Below are positions 62,213 through 64,000 of a DNA stretch of 64,000 nt, in pieces (position 1 is the stretch's first letter; the number at the start of each line of letters is the position of its first letter). The notes beneath the pieces were generated by a model. The model saw only the letters and a list, made by a program, of their open reading frames with translations. It was not told the DNA's origin and searched no databases. Position numbers and translations under genes: made by a program. Origin of the DNA: Paramagnetospirillum magneticum AMB-1 (GTDB lineage: Bacteria > Pseudomonadota > Alphaproteobacteria > Rhodospirillales > Magnetospirillaceae); the NCBI RefSeq assembly GCF_000009985.1, contig NC_007626.1:4755789-4819788 (forward strand). The letters are read 5' to 3'.

Positions 62213-63577
62213 ATGACCGCCATTTCGTTCCGTTCCACACCGCTGGCCGTGCTCGGCCATTTCCTGGCCCGACAGTCCCGGATGATCCAGGCGGTGCAAT
62301 GGCTGATGGTGGTCGTCTATCTGGCCCTGGTCACCCTGCCCGCCTTCCTGCCGGTGCCCGATGATTCCAAGCACATCTGGGACAACCTGGTGCTGTTCGC
62401 CCAGTTCGCCTTCTGGGGGGTGTGGTGGCCCTTCGTCATGGTCAGCATGCTGGTGATGGGCCGGGCCTGGTGCGGGCTGTTCTGCCCCGAGGGCACCATG
62501 ACCGAATGGATCAGCCGCCATGGGCTGGGCCGGGCCATTCCCGCCTGGCTGCGCTGGAAGGGCTGGCCCTTCGTCGCATTCGTCTGCACCACGGTCTACG
62601 GCCAGATGATCACCGTCTACGAATATCCCAAGGCGGCGCTGCTGATCCTTGGGGCCTCCACCGTCATGGCCCTGGGCATCGGGCTGGTCTATGGCCGCGG
62701 CAAGCGGGTGTGGTGCCGCTATCTTTGCCCGGCCAGCGGGGTGTTCTCGCTGCTGTCGCGTCTGGCCCCCGTCCATTTCGCCGTCGACGCCGAGAGCTGG
62801 AAGACGGCGCCGCGCACCCATGCGGTCAACTGCGCCACGCTGGTGGATGTGCGGGCCATGACCGGCGGCGGATCGTGCCACATGTGCGGCCGCTGTTCCG
62901 GCCATCGCGGCGCGGTGGAGCTGCAGCCCCGCCTGCCCGGGGCGGAGATCGCCGCCCTGCCGGCCCGCGAGGTGTCGCCCTGGGACATCATCCTGCTGCT
63001 GTTCGGCGTGATGGGCGTGGCCAGCGGGGCGTTCCAGTGGTCGGCCTCGCCCTATTTCATCGCCCTGAAGCAAGGTCTGGCCAAGATCCTTGTGGAGCAT
63101 TCCATCCTGTTCCCCATGACCGAGACCCTGCCCTGGTGGCTGCTGACCAATTCCGACGAGACCGGCGAGGTCTTCACCCTGCTGGATGGCTTTTGCATCC
63201 TGACCTATATGGGCGGTGCCGCGCTGCTGTTCGGCACCATCGGCCTGGCCGGGCTGGCCGCCGCCGCCCGGATGCTGGGGCAAAGGCAGCTTCTGTGGCG
63301 GCTGGGCTATGGCCTGGTGCCGGCCGGGGCGGTGGGGCTGATCGTCGGCCTGTCGGCCATGACCCTGACCCAGCTCACCGCCGAGGGGGTATTTCTCGCC
63401 TGGGTGCCCGATGCCCGCGCCGGGCTGCTGCTGCTGGGGCTGGGCTGGAGCGCGGCGCTGCTGTGGCGTTCGCTGCCCGCCGCCGCCCTGTGGCGCCGTG
63501 CCGCCGCCTGGAGCCTGGGCATGGCCGGAGCTTTCGCCCAGCTCGGCATGTGGGGGGTGTTCTTCTTCGTCTGGTAG
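62213..63577 (+). CDS. Membrane 4Fe-4S polyferredoxin (NapH/FtrD-like)
   Basis: A 454-residue membrane protein with about ten helices and cysteine motifs WCGLFCPEGTMTEW (about residue 90), WCRYLCPASG (about 180) and CHMCGRCSGHRGAV (about 223-236). This is the NapH/NosR-type group, and the third motif is that of the polyferredoxin in FtrABCD iron systems. It would pass electrons across the membrane to reduce or oxidise iron handled by the P19/cupredoxin pair. Start at ATG 62213. The final helices resemble no separate transporter. Confidence 0.87.
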   Translation: MTAISFRSTPLAVLGHFLARQSRMIQAVQWLMVVVYLALVTLPAFLPVPDDSKHIWDNLVLFAQFAFWGVWWPFVMVSMLVMGRAWCGLFCPEGTMTEWISRHGLGRAIPAWLRWKGWPFVAFVCTTVYGQMITVYEYPKAALLILGASTVMALGIGLVYGRGKRVWCRYLCPASGVFSLLSRLAPVHFAVDAESWKTAPRTHAVNCATLVDVRAMTGGGSCHMCGRCSGHRGAVELQPRLPGAEIAALPAREVSPWDIILLLFGVMGVASGAFQWSASPYFIALKQGLAKILVEHSILFPMTETLPWWLLTNSDETGEVFTLLDGFCILTYMGGAALLFGTIGLAGLAAAARMLGQRQLLWRLGYGLVPAGAVGLIVGLSAMTLTQLTAEGVFLAWVPDARAGLLLLGLGWSAALLWRSLPAAALWRRAAAWSLGMAGAFAQLGMWGVFFFVW

Positions 63578-63619
63578 GGTATAGGATTCCTCCCCAGAGC
63601 GACGCGGCTTTGGGGGGCG

Positions 63620-64000
63620 ATGATGGTGCATCCGGTTGAACTTCCCGCCTGGAAGGAGTTGGAGGCTCTGGCCGCCACCACCGGCCGGCGGCCCATGCGC
63701 GACATGTTCGCCGAGGATCCCGGCCGCTTCGACCGCTTCTCCGCCCGCCTGGGCGATCTGCTGCTGGACTATTCCAAGAACCGCATCGACGCCCAGGTGA
63801 TGGCCGCCCTGGTGCGCCTGGCCGGGCAGGCGGGCCTGCCCGCCGCCCGCGAGGCCATGTTCGGCGGCGAGGCGTTCAACGTCACCGAGCACCGCGCCGT
63901 GCTGCATACCGCGCTGCGCAACCGCTCGGACCGGCCGGTTCCGGTGGACGGCCATGACGTGATGCCCGAGATCCGCGCCGTGCTGGCCCGCATGAAGGAC
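63620..64000 (+). CDS. pgi: Glucose-6-phosphate isomerase, 5' part
   Basis: 127 codons are in the window. The reading MVHPVELPAWKELEALAATT, then DMFAEDPGRFDRFSARLGDL, DYSKNRID and AMFGGEAFNVTEHRAVLHTA are typical of Pgi, which interconverts glucose-6-phosphate and fructose-6-phosphate. The frame is open at the window end. Two adjacent ATGs (63620, 63623) follow GGGGGG; either may be used. Confidence 0.95.
   Translation, partial: MMVHPVELPAWKELEALAATTGRRPMRDMFAEDPGRFDRFSARLGDLLLDYSKNRIDAQVMAALVRLAGQAGLPAAREAMFGGEAFNVTEHRAVLHTALRNRSDRPVPVDGHDVMPEIRAVLARMKD

Overview
The window is a dense, GC-rich (roughly 65%) bacterial chromosome segment. Gene content and protein sequences point to a free-living alphaproteobacterium of the Rhodospirillales, most likely Magnetospirillum or a close relative. 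This rests on the ccoNOQP-ccoGHIS-fnr order, the rapZ/hprK/EIIA/HPr/EI regulatory PTS, the short HPr kinase and the PraR-like regulator. The genus is an inference from memory of such genomes; no magnetosome gene is present. I saw no tRNA, rRNA, CRISPR array, intact insertion sequence or prophage.

Layout. 1-5.9 kb: a partial membrane protein, a trans-aconitate methyltransferase, then rpmH-rnpA-yidD-yidC-engB-argB, where argB has an unrelated 3' end. 6-10 kb: purine permease, HPP protein, PraR-like regulator, an AT-rich island and an RlmI-like methyltransferase. 10-19 kb: cbb3 oxidase (ccoNOQP), its assembly genes (ccoGHIS) and an FNR-type regulator; an FNR box lies in front of ccoN, so the locus carries its own oxygen switch. 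19-25 kb: panBC, then on the minus strand yggT-yggU-folD-nnrU-pmbA, then a dienelactone hydrolase. 25-31 kb (minus): rpmI-rplT-pheS-pheT-phosphatase-marR; pheS is broken by a one-base deletion. 31-38 kb (minus): a yejABEF peptide importer with an EamA exporter and an orphan FecR-like protein. 38-44 kb (minus): ahcY with a 16-bp palindrome upstream, a cupin, and the carbon/nitrogen regulatory PTS. 44-50 kb: lytic transglycosylase, DUF1848 protein, acnB. 50-59 kb (minus): bacteriohemerythrin, Bax-like glucosaminidase, Nfu protein, UspA, TIGR02186/TauE pair, DUF2333-trpS-murJ, GNAT. 59-63.6 kb: a divergent iron cluster (cupredoxin; P19-type protein, porin, polyferredoxin) with a Fur-like operator. 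The window ends inside pgi.

Three families of palindromic intergenic repeats occur, each in three copies. The points most worth checking are the argB 3' replacement next to one of these repeats, the pheS frameshift, the CTG start of engB, the repeat family with compensatory stem changes, the ferrous-iron cluster that lacks an Ftr1 permease, and two small proteins (about 57 and 26 residues) that a standard length cutoff would miss.
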